A stretch of DNA of 14,174 nt from Pseudomonadota bacterium (lineage in GTDB: Bacteria > Pseudomonadota > Alphaproteobacteria > Reyranellales > Reyranellaceae), in the NCBI GenBank assembly GCA_023416135.1, contig JAEZIF010000085.1:1-14174 (forward strand), read 5' to 3'. The notes below the pieces were generated by a model. It ran no database searches. It was given only the letters and a program-made list of their open reading frames with translations, and was not told the origin of the DNA. Every line of letters starts with the position of its first letter. Position 1 is the first letter of the stretch. The translations under genes and the position numbers were made by a program. Below, piece by piece: positions 1 to 6,440 of this stretch.

Positions 1-492
1 GGCTACGAAGTCGATGCCGGCGTCGTGGTCGGCGACGGCGATGGCCCCCTGCCCTGGTTCGCGGTGCGCCATAAGACGCCCGATGCCTTCATGGAGCCGG
101 AGTGGATCGTCCATCCCAACGGCGCGCTGGCAATGATGGCGGTGCACGCCGTCGCGGAGAATCCCAGGGCGATCTCCAAGGCGCTGCGGGAAAAGTGGAG
201 CGCCAGGGCCGAGGAGATCCTGGACGGCTGCATGGTGGTGAAGACCGGCACCGTGGAATTGCTGATCTGGTCGCCGGCGGCATATCAGAGCGAATACAAG
301 GCGATCGAGGCGATGGCGCCGCAGGAGCTGCCGGCGATCGTCGGCGTCACCGTTGCCGTCGAACGCGCGCGGCCCTTGCAGGCCCTGCTGCGCGCCAACA
401 ACGTGCCCTTCGCCCTGGCGGAGGGCGATCGCGTGCTGACCTCGCCCGAGCAGTCGGGCGGCCTGATGTTCGAGTTCTTGCCGCAGAATTGA
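1..492 (+). CDS. VOC/glyoxalase-like family protein, C-terminal part (5' end outside window)
   Basis: The frame is open from base 1 to a TGA at 490-492, giving 163 residues with no start inside the window. The piece WFAVRHKTPDAFMEPEW, followed by HPNGA and later a second beta-rich half (VELLIWSP, then PAIVGVTVAVERARPLQALL), fits the VOC-fold glyoxalase-like proteins of the Glyoxalase_3 (PF13468) type. In these, paired beta-alpha-beta-beta-beta modules form a metal or substrate site. The ending LMFEFLPQN is the usual last strand. The substrate cannot be told from sequence. Members of this group are mostly uncharacterised lyase or dioxygenase relatives. The gene is convergent with the AraC-type regulator downstream. 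Family assignment is fairly secure, function is not. Confidence 0.75.
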   Translation, partial: GYEVDAGVVVGDGDGPLPWFAVRHKTPDAFMEPEWIVHPNGALAMMAVHAVAENPRAISKALREKWSARAEEILDGCMVVKTGTVELLIWSPAAYQSEYKAIEAMAPQELPAIVGVTVAVERARPLQALLRANNVPFALAEGDRVLTSPEQSGGLMFEFLPQN

Positions 493-500
493 GTCTTTTC

Positions 501-531
501 CGGGAGCGCACGCCTCCGTGGCGCGCTCCCG
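501..531 (+). terminator. Hairpin downstream of the VOC gene
   Basis: A perfect 9-bp stem (CGGGAGCGC at 501-509 with GCGCTCCCG at 523-531) encloses a 13-nt loop and begins 8 nt after the stop codon. No T-tract follows on either strand. It is therefore a plausible transcript end, but not a classical intrinsic terminator. Confidence 0.4.
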
Positions 532-537
532 GCCAAA

Positions 538-630
538 CTACATCAGCACGTCGGCGACGCGGCGCGGGTCCATGCCCGGCCTCCAGTAATTGCGACCATC
601 GATCACGACGGCGCGCGTCGTCGCCTGATG
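538..630 (-). pseudogene. Possible C-terminal remnant ending in an IDGRNYWRPG segment
   Basis: On the minus strand a frame ending at TAG (540-538) reads TTRAVVIDGRNYWRPGMDP and then RRVADVLM. It looks more protein-like than the surrounding frames. The segment recalls the 'vDGRN' stretch near the C terminus of UDP-glucose/GDP-mannose 6-dehydrogenases. No start codon, ribosome binding site or upstream domain is present before the AraC gene begins, so if real it is only a fragment. The resemblance is by eye and weak. Confidence 0.2.
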
Positions 631-641
631 TCGCCGCGCTT

Positions 642-669
642 GGGGGTGCGGATGGTGCCATCCACCCCC
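642..669 (-). terminator. GC-rich hairpin between convergent VOC and AraC genes
   Basis: GGGGGT (642-647) pairs with ACCCCC (664-669), and GGATGG (650-655) pairs with CCATCC (658-663). A 2-nt bulge separates the two stems and the apical loop is very tight. The hairpin sits 18 nt beyond the araC-type stop, in the position of a terminator for it. There is no U-run on the minus strand. An AT-rich stretch (CTATTAAAT) lies just outside. Confidence 0.4.
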
Positions 670-686
670 TCTATTAAATGGGATAA

Positions 687-1733
687 TCAAGCTCCCGAGA
701 AAGGCGACCGGCCAAATTGCAGGGGCATCAAGGGCGGGCTGTCGCCATCGCCTTCGCGCCAGCGCCCCGGCGTCAGGCCGGTGACGCGCTTGAAGGCGCG
801 GTTGAAGGCCGCCTCCGATTCGTAGCCGCTGTCGACGGCGATGCGGGCGATGGCATCGCGACCGTTGCGCAGGCGGTCAGCGGCAAGCTGGATGCGCCAG
901 CCCGTCAGGTACTCGATGGGCGGCTTGCCCAGCACGGCGTTGAAGCGCTCGCCCAGCACCGTACGGGAAGTGCCCGTTTCGCGCGCCAGATCGTCGGTCG
1001 TCCAGCGGCGCGCCGGGTCGGCCTGCATGAGCTGCAGAGCGCGGCCGACCAGCGGGTCGTTGAGGGCAGCGAGCAGGCCCTTGCTGCCCTGTGGCAGGCG
1101 GCCGGCATGGCGGCGCAGCAGCTCGACGAACAGCAGCTCCATCATGCGTCCCAGAATCACTTCAGCGCCCGGCGTCAGCGAATCGACCCGAGCCAGCAGG
1201 TCGTCGATGGTGCGGGCGATGCCCGAGCCCACGGCCTCGTCATCGGCGCGGTCGACCACCATCTCGGGCAGCGACCGGAACATCGGCGCGAACATCATCT
1301 CCGCCGATTCGATGAAGCCGCAGACGAAGCGCGTCGCCGTCCCGCCGCCGCCGTGGCTGAACGACCAGACGCCTTCCTTGGAATCGGGAATGACGATGCT
1401 CGACGCCGGCACGAACTCGGCCTCGCCGCGCCACAGCTTGTGCTCGGCAGCGAACGGCAGCAGCACGAGATCGCCGGACTTGAGCTCGCGGCGGGCGCCG
1501 CTGGCGGTCTCCATCATGCAACCGCCGCTAGCAACGTAGTGGAAGATGCTGACATGGCGAAGATGGGCCATGGGGATCGCCGGGTCGTAGCGCTGCGGCG
1601 ACAAAATCCCAAACGGTTCCGTGAAATTGGCCTTCAGGAAGATGGCGCCCGTCAGGCGCACAGCTCTAAGCATGTCCGCCAGAAGGTCGGCACCGGGCGG
1701 TCTATCGGCAAAGGACGGCGGTGTTTCAGTCAT
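687..1733 (-). CDS. AraC-family transcriptional regulator with N-terminal cupin domain
   Basis: The product is a 348-residue DNA-binding regulator. The N-terminal ~200 residues (from LLADMLRAVRLTGAIFLKA through HYVASGGCMMETASG and LKSGDLVLLPFAAEH) match the cupin-type sensor domain (Cupin_6, PF12852) of AraC proteins. The C-terminal ~100 residues carry the two-helix-turn-helix AraC domain: WTTDDLARETGTSRTVLGERF is the first HTH, and IARIAVDSGYESEAAFNRAF with RVTGLTPGRWR is the second plus the family signature. The start is the ATG at 1733, with only a weak GAGA upstream. The gene is divergent from the acyl-CoA dehydrogenase-like gene across 57 bp, so that gene is the likely target (inference). 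The ligand is unknown. Length and domain order are normal for this subgroup. Confidence 0.9.
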   Translation of the reverse strand: MTETPPSFADRPPGADLLADMLRAVRLTGAIFLKANFTEPFGILSPQRYDPAIPMAHLRHVSIFHYVASGGCMMETASGARRELKSGDLVLLPFAAEHKLWRGEAEFVPASSIVIPDSKEGVWSFSHGGGGTATRFVCGFIESAEMMFAPMFRSLPEMVVDRADDEAVGSGIARTIDDLLARVDSLTPGAEVILGRMMELLFVELLRRHAGRLPQGSKGLLAALNDPLVGRALQLMQADPARRWTTDDLARETGTSRTVLGERFNAVLGKPPIEYLTGWRIQLAADRLRNGRDAIARIAVDSGYESEAAFNRAFKRVTGLTPGRWREGDGDSPPLMPLQFGRSPFSGA

Positions 1734-1790
1734 TGTGACGCATTCTCTATCCGACGATATCTAAGCCGCCAAGCAATGAAGGAGGCAATT
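1734..1790. promoter_or_regulatory. Divergent promoter region, araC-type gene / acyl-CoA dehydrogenase; includes the SD that decides the dehydrogenase start
   Basis: These 57 bp must hold the 5' signals of both divergent genes. AAGGAGG at 1779-1785 stands 5 nt before GTG 1791. An upstream in-frame ATG (1776) would place that ribosome binding site inside the coding region, so GTG 1791 is preferred. The centre is AT-richer (ATTCTCTATCCGACGATATC), which suits -10 elements on both strands. I could not assign exact promoters or an AraC direct repeat. Confidence 0.45.
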
Positions 1791-2924
1791 GTGTCTGTTC
1801 AGCCCCTGATGAAGCCCTCAACCTCAGATTGGTCATCCGATCTTGCCAAGCTCGGTCCCCGGATTGCCGAGGAAGGCCATGCCTGCGACCTCGAAAACCG
1901 CTATGTCGGCGCCAATATCGCCACCCTGCGCGAGCATGGCTTCCTCGGTCTCGCCGTCCCGGCCGAGCTCGGCGGCGGCGGCCTGTCGCGTATCGAGCTT
2001 GCTACCATGCTGCGCGAGTTGGCGCATTATTGCAGTGCCACGGCCCTGGTCCTCGCCATGCACACCCACACGGTGGCGGCCGCCGCCTGGCGCTGGCGCT
2101 ATCAGAAGGCGCCGACCGACGGCCTGCTGAAGCGGGTCGCAGCCGAGCGCCTGCAGCTCCTGAGCTCGGGCGGCTCCGACTGGCTGCCGGGCTCCGGCAC
2201 GGCTGAAAAGGTCGAGGGCGGCTTCAAGGTCAATGCTTTGAAGATCTTCGCCAGCGGCGCACCGTCGGCCAACATCTTCATGACCGGCGCGGTCGAGCAG
2301 ACGCCGGACGGCCCGACGGCGCTGCAGTTCGGCGTGCCGATGAACTCGCCCGGCGTGTCGATCGTCGAGACCTGGGACACGCTCGGGATGCGCGGCACCG
2401 CCTCGCACAACGTCAAGCTCGAGAACGTGTTCGTGGCCGACGCCGCCATCGCCGCCCGTCGGCCGGCCGGCGTCTGGCATCCATCGTTCCACCTGATCTC
2501 GATGATCGCCTTCCCGCTGATCTACGCCGTCTATGCCGGCGTCGCCGAGGCGGCCCGCGAGATCGCCGTCGCGGCCGCGGCAAAGCGCACGCAGCCGGAG
2601 ACGATCGACGCGGTCGGCCAACTCGATACGGAGCTTGCCGCCACGCAGATCGCCCATCGCAGCATGGTCGAGACCATGGAGCAGGCGCAGCCCGGCCCCG
2701 AGACCACCAACAAGGTCTTCCAGCATCGCGCGCTGGTCGCACGCGGCGCCGTGAAGACGGTCGAGTTGGCGTTGGTTGCGGCGGGTGGCGCCGGCTTCTT
2801 CAAGAGCATGCGCCTCGAGCGCGCGTTCCGCGACGTACAGGGCGCCCGCTACCATCCGCTGACCGACGGCCAGCAGCAGAAGCTCGCCGGCCGCATGGCG
2901 CTCGGCCTGCCGATCGACGGCTGA
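1791..2924 (+). CDS. Acyl-CoA dehydrogenase-like flavoprotein
   Basis: The 377-residue protein has the three-part acyl-CoA dehydrogenase layout. The N-terminal helical domain includes LREHGFLGLAVPAELGGGGL. The middle beta domain has GGFKVNALKIFASGAPSANI, then TWDTLGMRGTASHNVKLENV. The C-terminal helical bundle runs from about residue 230. FAD-dependent alpha,beta-dehydrogenation or a related flavin reaction is expected. In classical short- and medium-chain enzymes the base is a glutamate in a Y-E-G-T motif near the C terminus. Here the comparable place reads RDVQGARYHPL, as in the divergent ACAD_2/DszC-like branch, so the substrate may not be a plain acyl-CoA. GTG start with a strong SD. The likely regulator is the divergent AraC protein. 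Family is sure, reaction unsure. Confidence 0.88.
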   Translation: MSVQPLMKPSTSDWSSDLAKLGPRIAEEGHACDLENRYVGANIATLREHGFLGLAVPAELGGGGLSRIELATMLRELAHYCSATALVLAMHTHTVAAAAWRWRYQKAPTDGLLKRVAAERLQLLSSGGSDWLPGSGTAEKVEGGFKVNALKIFASGAPSANIFMTGAVEQTPDGPTALQFGVPMNSPGVSIVETWDTLGMRGTASHNVKLENVFVADAAIAARRPAGVWHPSFHLISMIAFPLIYAVYAGVAEAAREIAVAAAAKRTQPETIDAVGQLDTELAATQIAHRSMVETMEQAQPGPETTNKVFQHRALVARGAVKTVELALVAAGGAGFFKSMRLERAFRDVQGARYHPLTDGQQQKLAGRMALGLPIDG

Positions 2925-2936
2925 TCATTGGAGCAC

Positions 2937-2983
2937 GGACGTGCCCTGGTTAGAACGCCGGCACCGGTGCCTGGGGCACGTCC
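2937..2983. repeat. Inverted repeat at the junction of convergent genes
   Basis: GGACGTGCCC (2937-2946) is exactly repeated in inverse at 2974-2983. The 27-nt interval contains the palindrome GCACCGGTGC (2961-2970). It spans the 25-bp gap after the dehydrogenase and the last codons of the lactonase-like gene. It could act as a bidirectional terminator-like structure, but no T-tract is seen. Confidence 0.35.
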
Positions 2984-3717
2984 TTCCAGAAATCGGGATC
3001 GTGGCCGAAGAACAGTTTCGCGCCACCCTTCTCCAGGCCCTCGAGGCGGTCGAGCGACGCCAGCATCTGTTCGCGGTCGTAGACGAAGCGCGGCAGCCTT
3101 CGCTCGCGCAGAGTGCGACAGAAGTAGCAGGAATCGCCCGTGATCACGACCTCACCCCGCTCCGTGCGCACTTTCAGCGACTGATGACCGGGCGTGTGAC
3201 CGTAGGTCGGGATGCAAACCACGCTGCCGTCGCCGAACAGATCGTGCTCGCCCTCGACCTGCTTCACCGGATGACCGTGATCGAAGTCGGCGCGGAAGAA
3301 ACCGACCTTGGCGGCGGTCTCGGGATCCTGTGCCGCCTGCCATTCGCGCTTCTGCACGACCATCGTCGCATTGGGCACCAGCTCGTTGCCGCCGGCATGG
3401 TCGAAGTGAAGATGTGAGTTCACGATGTAGTCGACCCTGCCCGGATCGCGATCGATCGATTCCAGGCGCGACTTCACGTCGTCCTCGGCGCCGTATTGCT
3501 CGAAACCGAAGATGCGGGCAACCCGCTCGCCGAGTCGTCCGGCGGCGTCGGTGCGGCATTGCGGATGCATGCCGGTGTCGAACAGGGCGCGTCCCTTGGG
3601 ATGCTCGATGAGATAGGACGGGATGGGCAACGCCACCTGGCCGTCCTCGCCTTCGATCATGTCCTTCAGGCGACCGACCAGGCGGCCGCAGGTCAAGGCG
3701 TACAGCTTCGCCGTCAT
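2950..3717 (-). CDS. MBL-fold metallo-hydrolase, N-acyl-homoserine lactonase-like
   Basis: The 255-residue metallo-beta-lactamase-fold enzyme carries the full di-zinc ligand set: SHLHFDHAGG (H102, H104, D106, H107), GHTPGHQS (H178), VITGD (D195) and FFGHD (H239). The spacing and the first half (LPIPSYLIEHPKGRALFDTG) resemble the AiiA/AttM-type quorum-quenching lactonases, which open the ring of N-acyl-homoserine lactones. Other lactones are possible substrates. No signal peptide is seen, so it is probably cytoplasmic. ATG 3717 is preceded by GAGGAAG, a good ribosome binding site. It stands alone: it is convergent with the dehydrogenase, and no luxI or luxR homologue is in the window. The fold and metal site are certain. 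AHL specificity is an inference from family likeness. Confidence 0.85.
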   Translation of the reverse strand: MTAKLYALTCGRLVGRLKDMIEGEDGQVALPIPSYLIEHPKGRALFDTGMHPQCRTDAAGRLGERVARIFGFEQYGAEDDVKSRLESIDRDPGRVDYIVNSHLHFDHAGGNELVPNATMVVQKREWQAAQDPETAAKVGFFRADFDHGHPVKQVEGEHDLFGDGSVVCIPTYGHTPGHQSLKVRTERGEVVITGDSCYFCRTLRERRLPRFVYDREQMLASLDRLEGLEKGGAKLFFGHDPDFWKDVPQAPVPAF

Positions 3718-3753
3718 TCGCTTCCTCGCTTTCGCGGTGAAAGCCTAGCACGG

Positions 3754-3933
3754 ATGATTCCCGGCACGCGCCTTGCGTCCGCTTTCCTTCTCGTCCTGCT
3801 TTGCGGTCCGACCGTGGCGCACGGTCAATCCGCCGCTCCGCCTGCTCCGCGGGGGACGTTCGACGTCGCGCGGGGTACGGTTCGTCGGTCGCTAACGAGC
3901 CCCCTCCCAGCTTTGCTGGCGAGGAGGAGCTAG
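3754..3933 (+). CDS. Doubtful 59-residue ORF with signal-peptide-like start
   Basis: ATG 3754 opens a frame beginning MIPGTRLASAFLLVLLCG and then PTVAHGQSAAPPAP. This is a convincing Sec signal peptide with an A-H-G/Q-type cleavage region, and it is divergent from the lactonase-like gene. After about 35 residues the sequence becomes arginine-rich and ends inside the hairpin at 3902-3924, so the tail does not look like a folded protein. It may be the 5' stub of a truncated secreted-protein gene rather than a working gene. No good SD is present. Confidence 0.25.
   Translation: MIPGTRLASAFLLVLLCGPTVAHGQSAAPPAPRGTFDVARGTVRRSLTSPLPALLARRS
3902..3924 (-). terminator. Hairpin downstream of gatB
   Basis: On the plus strand CCTCCCAGC (3903-3911), loop TTT, and GCTGGCGAGG (3915-3924) pair with a single bulged C. 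It starts 12 nt past the gatB stop, in the position of a gatB terminator. The minus strand then continues GGGCTCGTTAGC, without a U-run. Confidence 0.4.
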
Positions 3934-3935
3934 AT

Positions 3936-5384
3936 TCAGGCGTCCAAGGCCTTCTTCAGCAGCTCGTTGACGACCTTGGGATTGGCCTTGCCGCCGGTCG
4001 ATTTCATCACCTGGCCGACAAACCAGCCGAACAGCGTCGGCTTCGCCTTGTAAGCGGCGACTTGGCCCGGATTGGCGTCGATCACCGCCTTGATGGCCGC
4101 CTCGATGGCGCCGGTGTCGGTCACCTGCTTCAGGCCGCGCTCCTCGACCAGCGCGGACGGATCCTTGCCCGTCTCCTCCATGGCGACGAACAGGTCCTTG
4201 GCGATGCGGCCGGAGATCGTGCCGTCGGCGATGAGGTCGAGCAGCTTGCCGAGACTGGCGGCACTCACGGGCGATTCGGTGATCGCGACGCCGCGCCGGT
4301 TCAGCATGCCGAACAGATCGCCGGTCACCCAGTTCACGGCCTGCTTGGCATCGCGCCCCTTGGCGACCGTCTCGAAATACTCGGCCGTCTCCTTCTCGGC
4401 GATCAGCACGCCGGCGTCGTAGAGCGACAGGCCGTAATCCTTCATGTAGCGGTTCTTCCGCGCGTCAGGCAGCTCGGGCAGGCTCGCCTTGATCTTCTCG
4501 ACATAGTCCTTGGCCAGGACCAGTGGCAACAGGTCGGGATCGGGGAAGTAGCGATAGTCGTGCGCGTCCTCCTTGGAACGCAGCGAGCGCGTCTCGCCGC
4601 GGCCCGGATCGAACAGGCGCGTCTCCTGCACGACGGTGCCGCCGCCTTCGATCAGCTCGACCTGGCGACGCGCCTCGTACTCGATCGCCTGCTTCACGAA
4701 GCGGATCGAGTTCACGTTCTTGATCTCGCAGCGCGTGCCGAGCGGCCCGTTGGGCTTGCGCACCGACACGTTGACGTCGCAGCGCATGGAGCCTTCGTCC
4801 ATGTTGCCGTCGCAGGTGCCGAGATAGCGCACGATCGAGCGCAGCTTGGCGAGGTAGGCCGCCGCCTCGTCGGCCGAGCGCATGTCGGGCCTGCTCACGA
4901 TCTCCATCAGCGCCACGCCCGACCGGTTCAGGTCGACATAGGTCTCGCTGGGATGCTGGTCGTGCAGGCTCTTGCCGGCGTCCTGCTCCAGATGCAGGCG
5001 TTCGATGCCGACCTTGCGCGACCTGCCGTCGGCCAGGTCGATCTCGATCTCGCCCTCGCCCACGATCGGGTCCTTGTACTGGGAGATCTGGTAGCCCGCC
5101 GGCAGGTCGGCATAGAAGTAGTTCTTGCGGTCGAAGACCGAGCGCAGGTTGATCTTGGCGTTCAGCCCCAGCCCGGTCCGCACCGCCTGCTCGACGCAGC
5201 GCTTGTTGATCACCGGCAGCATACCGGGCATGGCGGCGTCGACCAGCGACACCTGGGTGTTGGGATCGGCGCCGAACGCAGTCGGCGCGCCGGAGAACAG
5301 CTTGGCGTCGGAGATTACCTGGGCATGGACTTCCAGCCCCAGGACGATTTCCCAATCGCCGGTTTCGCCTTTGATCATGGACAT
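3936..5384 (-). CDS. gatB: Aspartyl/glutamyl-tRNA(Asn/Gln) amidotransferase subunit B
   Basis: GatB binds misacylated Glu-tRNA(Gln) or Asp-tRNA(Asn), phosphorylates the acyl group with ATP, and uses ammonia channelled from GatA to make Gln-tRNA(Gln) or Asn-tRNA(Asn). The 482-residue length is normal. Visible hallmarks are VLGLEVHAQV (residues 14-23), KNYFYADLPAGYQISQYKDP (88-106 region), HLEQDAGKSLHD (131-142), and the GatB signature YVDLNRSGVALMEIVSRPD (149-167; A158 where proline is usual). The helical C-terminal YqeY-like domain ends VVNELLKKALDA. The start is ATG 5384, or ATG 5378 two codons on; neither has a clear SD. gatC and gatA, which often adjoin gatB, are not in the window. The upstream neighbour is a broken nucleosidase gene 21 bp away. 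Confidence 0.97.
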   Translation of the reverse strand: MSMIKGETGDWEIVLGLEVHAQVISDAKLFSGAPTAFGADPNTQVSLVDAAMPGMLPVINKRCVEQAVRTGLGLNAKINLRSVFDRKNYFYADLPAGYQISQYKDPIVGEGEIEIDLADGRSRKVGIERLHLEQDAGKSLHDQHPSETYVDLNRSGVALMEIVSRPDMRSADEAAAYLAKLRSIVRYLGTCDGNMDEGSMRCDVNVSVRKPNGPLGTRCEIKNVNSIRFVKQAIEYEARRQVELIEGGGTVVQETRLFDPGRGETRSLRSKEDAHDYRYFPDPDLLPLVLAKDYVEKIKASLPELPDARKNRYMKDYGLSLYDAGVLIAEKETAEYFETVAKGRDAKQAVNWVTGDLFGMLNRRGVAITESPVSAASLGKLLDLIADGTISGRIAKDLFVAMEETGKDPSALVEERGLKQVTDTGAIEAAIKAVIDANPGQVAAYKAKPTLFGWFVGQVMKSTGGKANPKVVNELLKKALDA

Positions 5385-5405
5385 GGTGCGAGGGTACTTA
5401 GGCGA

Positions 5406-6235
5406 TCACCGGGGCGGCGTCCAGAGCGCCAGGAAACGCTGCACCACGGCGGCAGAATTGTCCGACGCGAGCTGGAAGAACGTACGGATCTCGTTGGCGC
5501 CCTGATCCCCGCCCGCGAGGTTCGAGAGGCTGCGGAAGGCGATGAACGGCACGCCGCTGGCAAAGGCGACCGTGGCCACGGCAGCCGTTTCCATGTCCAG
5601 CACCTGGGCGTTGAAGGTCTTGAACACATACTGGCGGAAAGCCGCATTGTCGACGAAGGCCGCGCCCGACACGCCGTTGCCGCCGACGACGAGGCGCGGC
5701 GCTCCGGGCAGGCAGGCCAGTTCGCCCGTGCAGCGCTTCAAGCCGACGGCGCCGATCTTCCCGGCGGCATCCAGCATGTCGGCATCGGCCTCGAACCAGA
5801 ACCGATTCTCCAGCGAGCCCTTGGCACTGCGCACCCCGACCTCGGCCGGGAAGATCATGCCGAAGTTGGGAACCGGCTCTTCGCCCAGGGCGGCGGAAGG
5901 AACTTGCCGTCGGTTTCACGCGCGAACACGGCCTCGAGGTACTGGCCCCATCGCGCGGCCACCGTGACGTCGCCGATCTGCAGGGCTGGGTCGACGCCAC
6001 CGGCGATGCCGGTCACCACGATGCTGGTGACGTCGAACCGATCGAGGGCGAGCTGCGTGGTCATGGCGGGGTTCACCATGCTGACGCCGCTCAGGAACAG
6101 CACCACCCTGCGGCCGGCCAGGCTGCCGGTAACGAACTCCACGCCGTTGGTGGTGTGGCTCCGGGCGTCACTCATGCTGGCCTTCAACAGCTTCCATTCG
6201 GGCTCGAAGGCGGAGACCACCGCGACCCGCGGCAA
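5406..6235 (-). pseudogene. Frameshifted MTA/SAH nucleosidase-like (phosphorylase superfamily) gene
   Basis: Two adjoining minus-strand frames make one PNP_UDP_1-family protein. The 5' part (6235 to stop at 5855) reads PRVAVVSAFEPEWKLLK and VVTGIAGGVDPALQIGDV. The 3' part (to 5406) reads EEPVPNFGMIFPAEVG, VLDMETAAVATVAF and IAFRSLSNLAGG. The shift lies between 5857 and 5915, where the downstream frame is first free of stops. It equals one missing base or two extra. Intact relatives hydrolyse 5'-methylthioadenosine or S-adenosylhomocysteine. The M-E-T motif holds the ribose-binding glutamate. The catalytic aspartate of the R-x-x-S-D motif is asparagine here (codon 5522-5520). The 5' frame begins at TTG. 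An SD-led ATG at 6242, and a signal-like ATG at 6299, lie in another frame, hinting at a second lesion. A sequencing error is possible. Confidence 0.75.
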
Positions 6236-6383
6236 AAGCCATCCATGTCCTGCTTGCCGCTATTGCGGAGGCGAACCTGACTTTATCGATCCGGCGCATC
6301 GTGCTTTTCACCAGCAACATGCGGGAAACGACGGCGTTCCACACCAGATCGGACCCAGCCGCAAAAATGCCCGAAGTAGGGGC

Positions 6384-6411
6384 TTGCACGGCCGCCACGC
6401 GTCCCTAGGCT
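6384..6411 (+). promoter_or_regulatory. Candidate promoter of the Bug binding-protein gene
   Basis: TTGCAC (6384-6389) and TAGGCT (6406-6411), separated by 16 bp, resemble a sigma-70-type promoter of alphaproteobacteria. It would give a leader of roughly 20 nt before ATG 6441. The match is partial and rests on position as much as on sequence. The rest of the gap 6236-6440 shows no other feature apart from possible 5' codons of the nucleosidase pseudogene. Confidence 0.3.
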
Positions 6412-6440
6412 CCGCGCCAACAAACGCCAGGGAGGCAGAC

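Noticed and set aside
717..1790. Plus-strand open frame running antisense through the AraC gene and joining the acyl-CoA dehydrogenase frame
   Set aside because: Its translation is low-complexity and lacks domain character. The AraC domain on the other strand is clear, and the dehydrogenase has its own SD and GTG start.
5857..5915. Programmed -1 ribosomal frameshift in the nucleosidase gene
   Set aside because: The direction would fit, but no X-XXY-YYZ slippery heptamer is visible, and this family is not known for recoding. A mutation or sequence error is simpler.
3934..6440. Long plus-strand frame antisense to gatB and the nucleosidase, in frame with the Bug gene
   Set aside because: It is a GC-rich antisense shadow. 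GatB is unmistakable on the minus strand, and the Bug gene has an ideal SD at 6430-6435 with a signal peptide right after ATG 6441.
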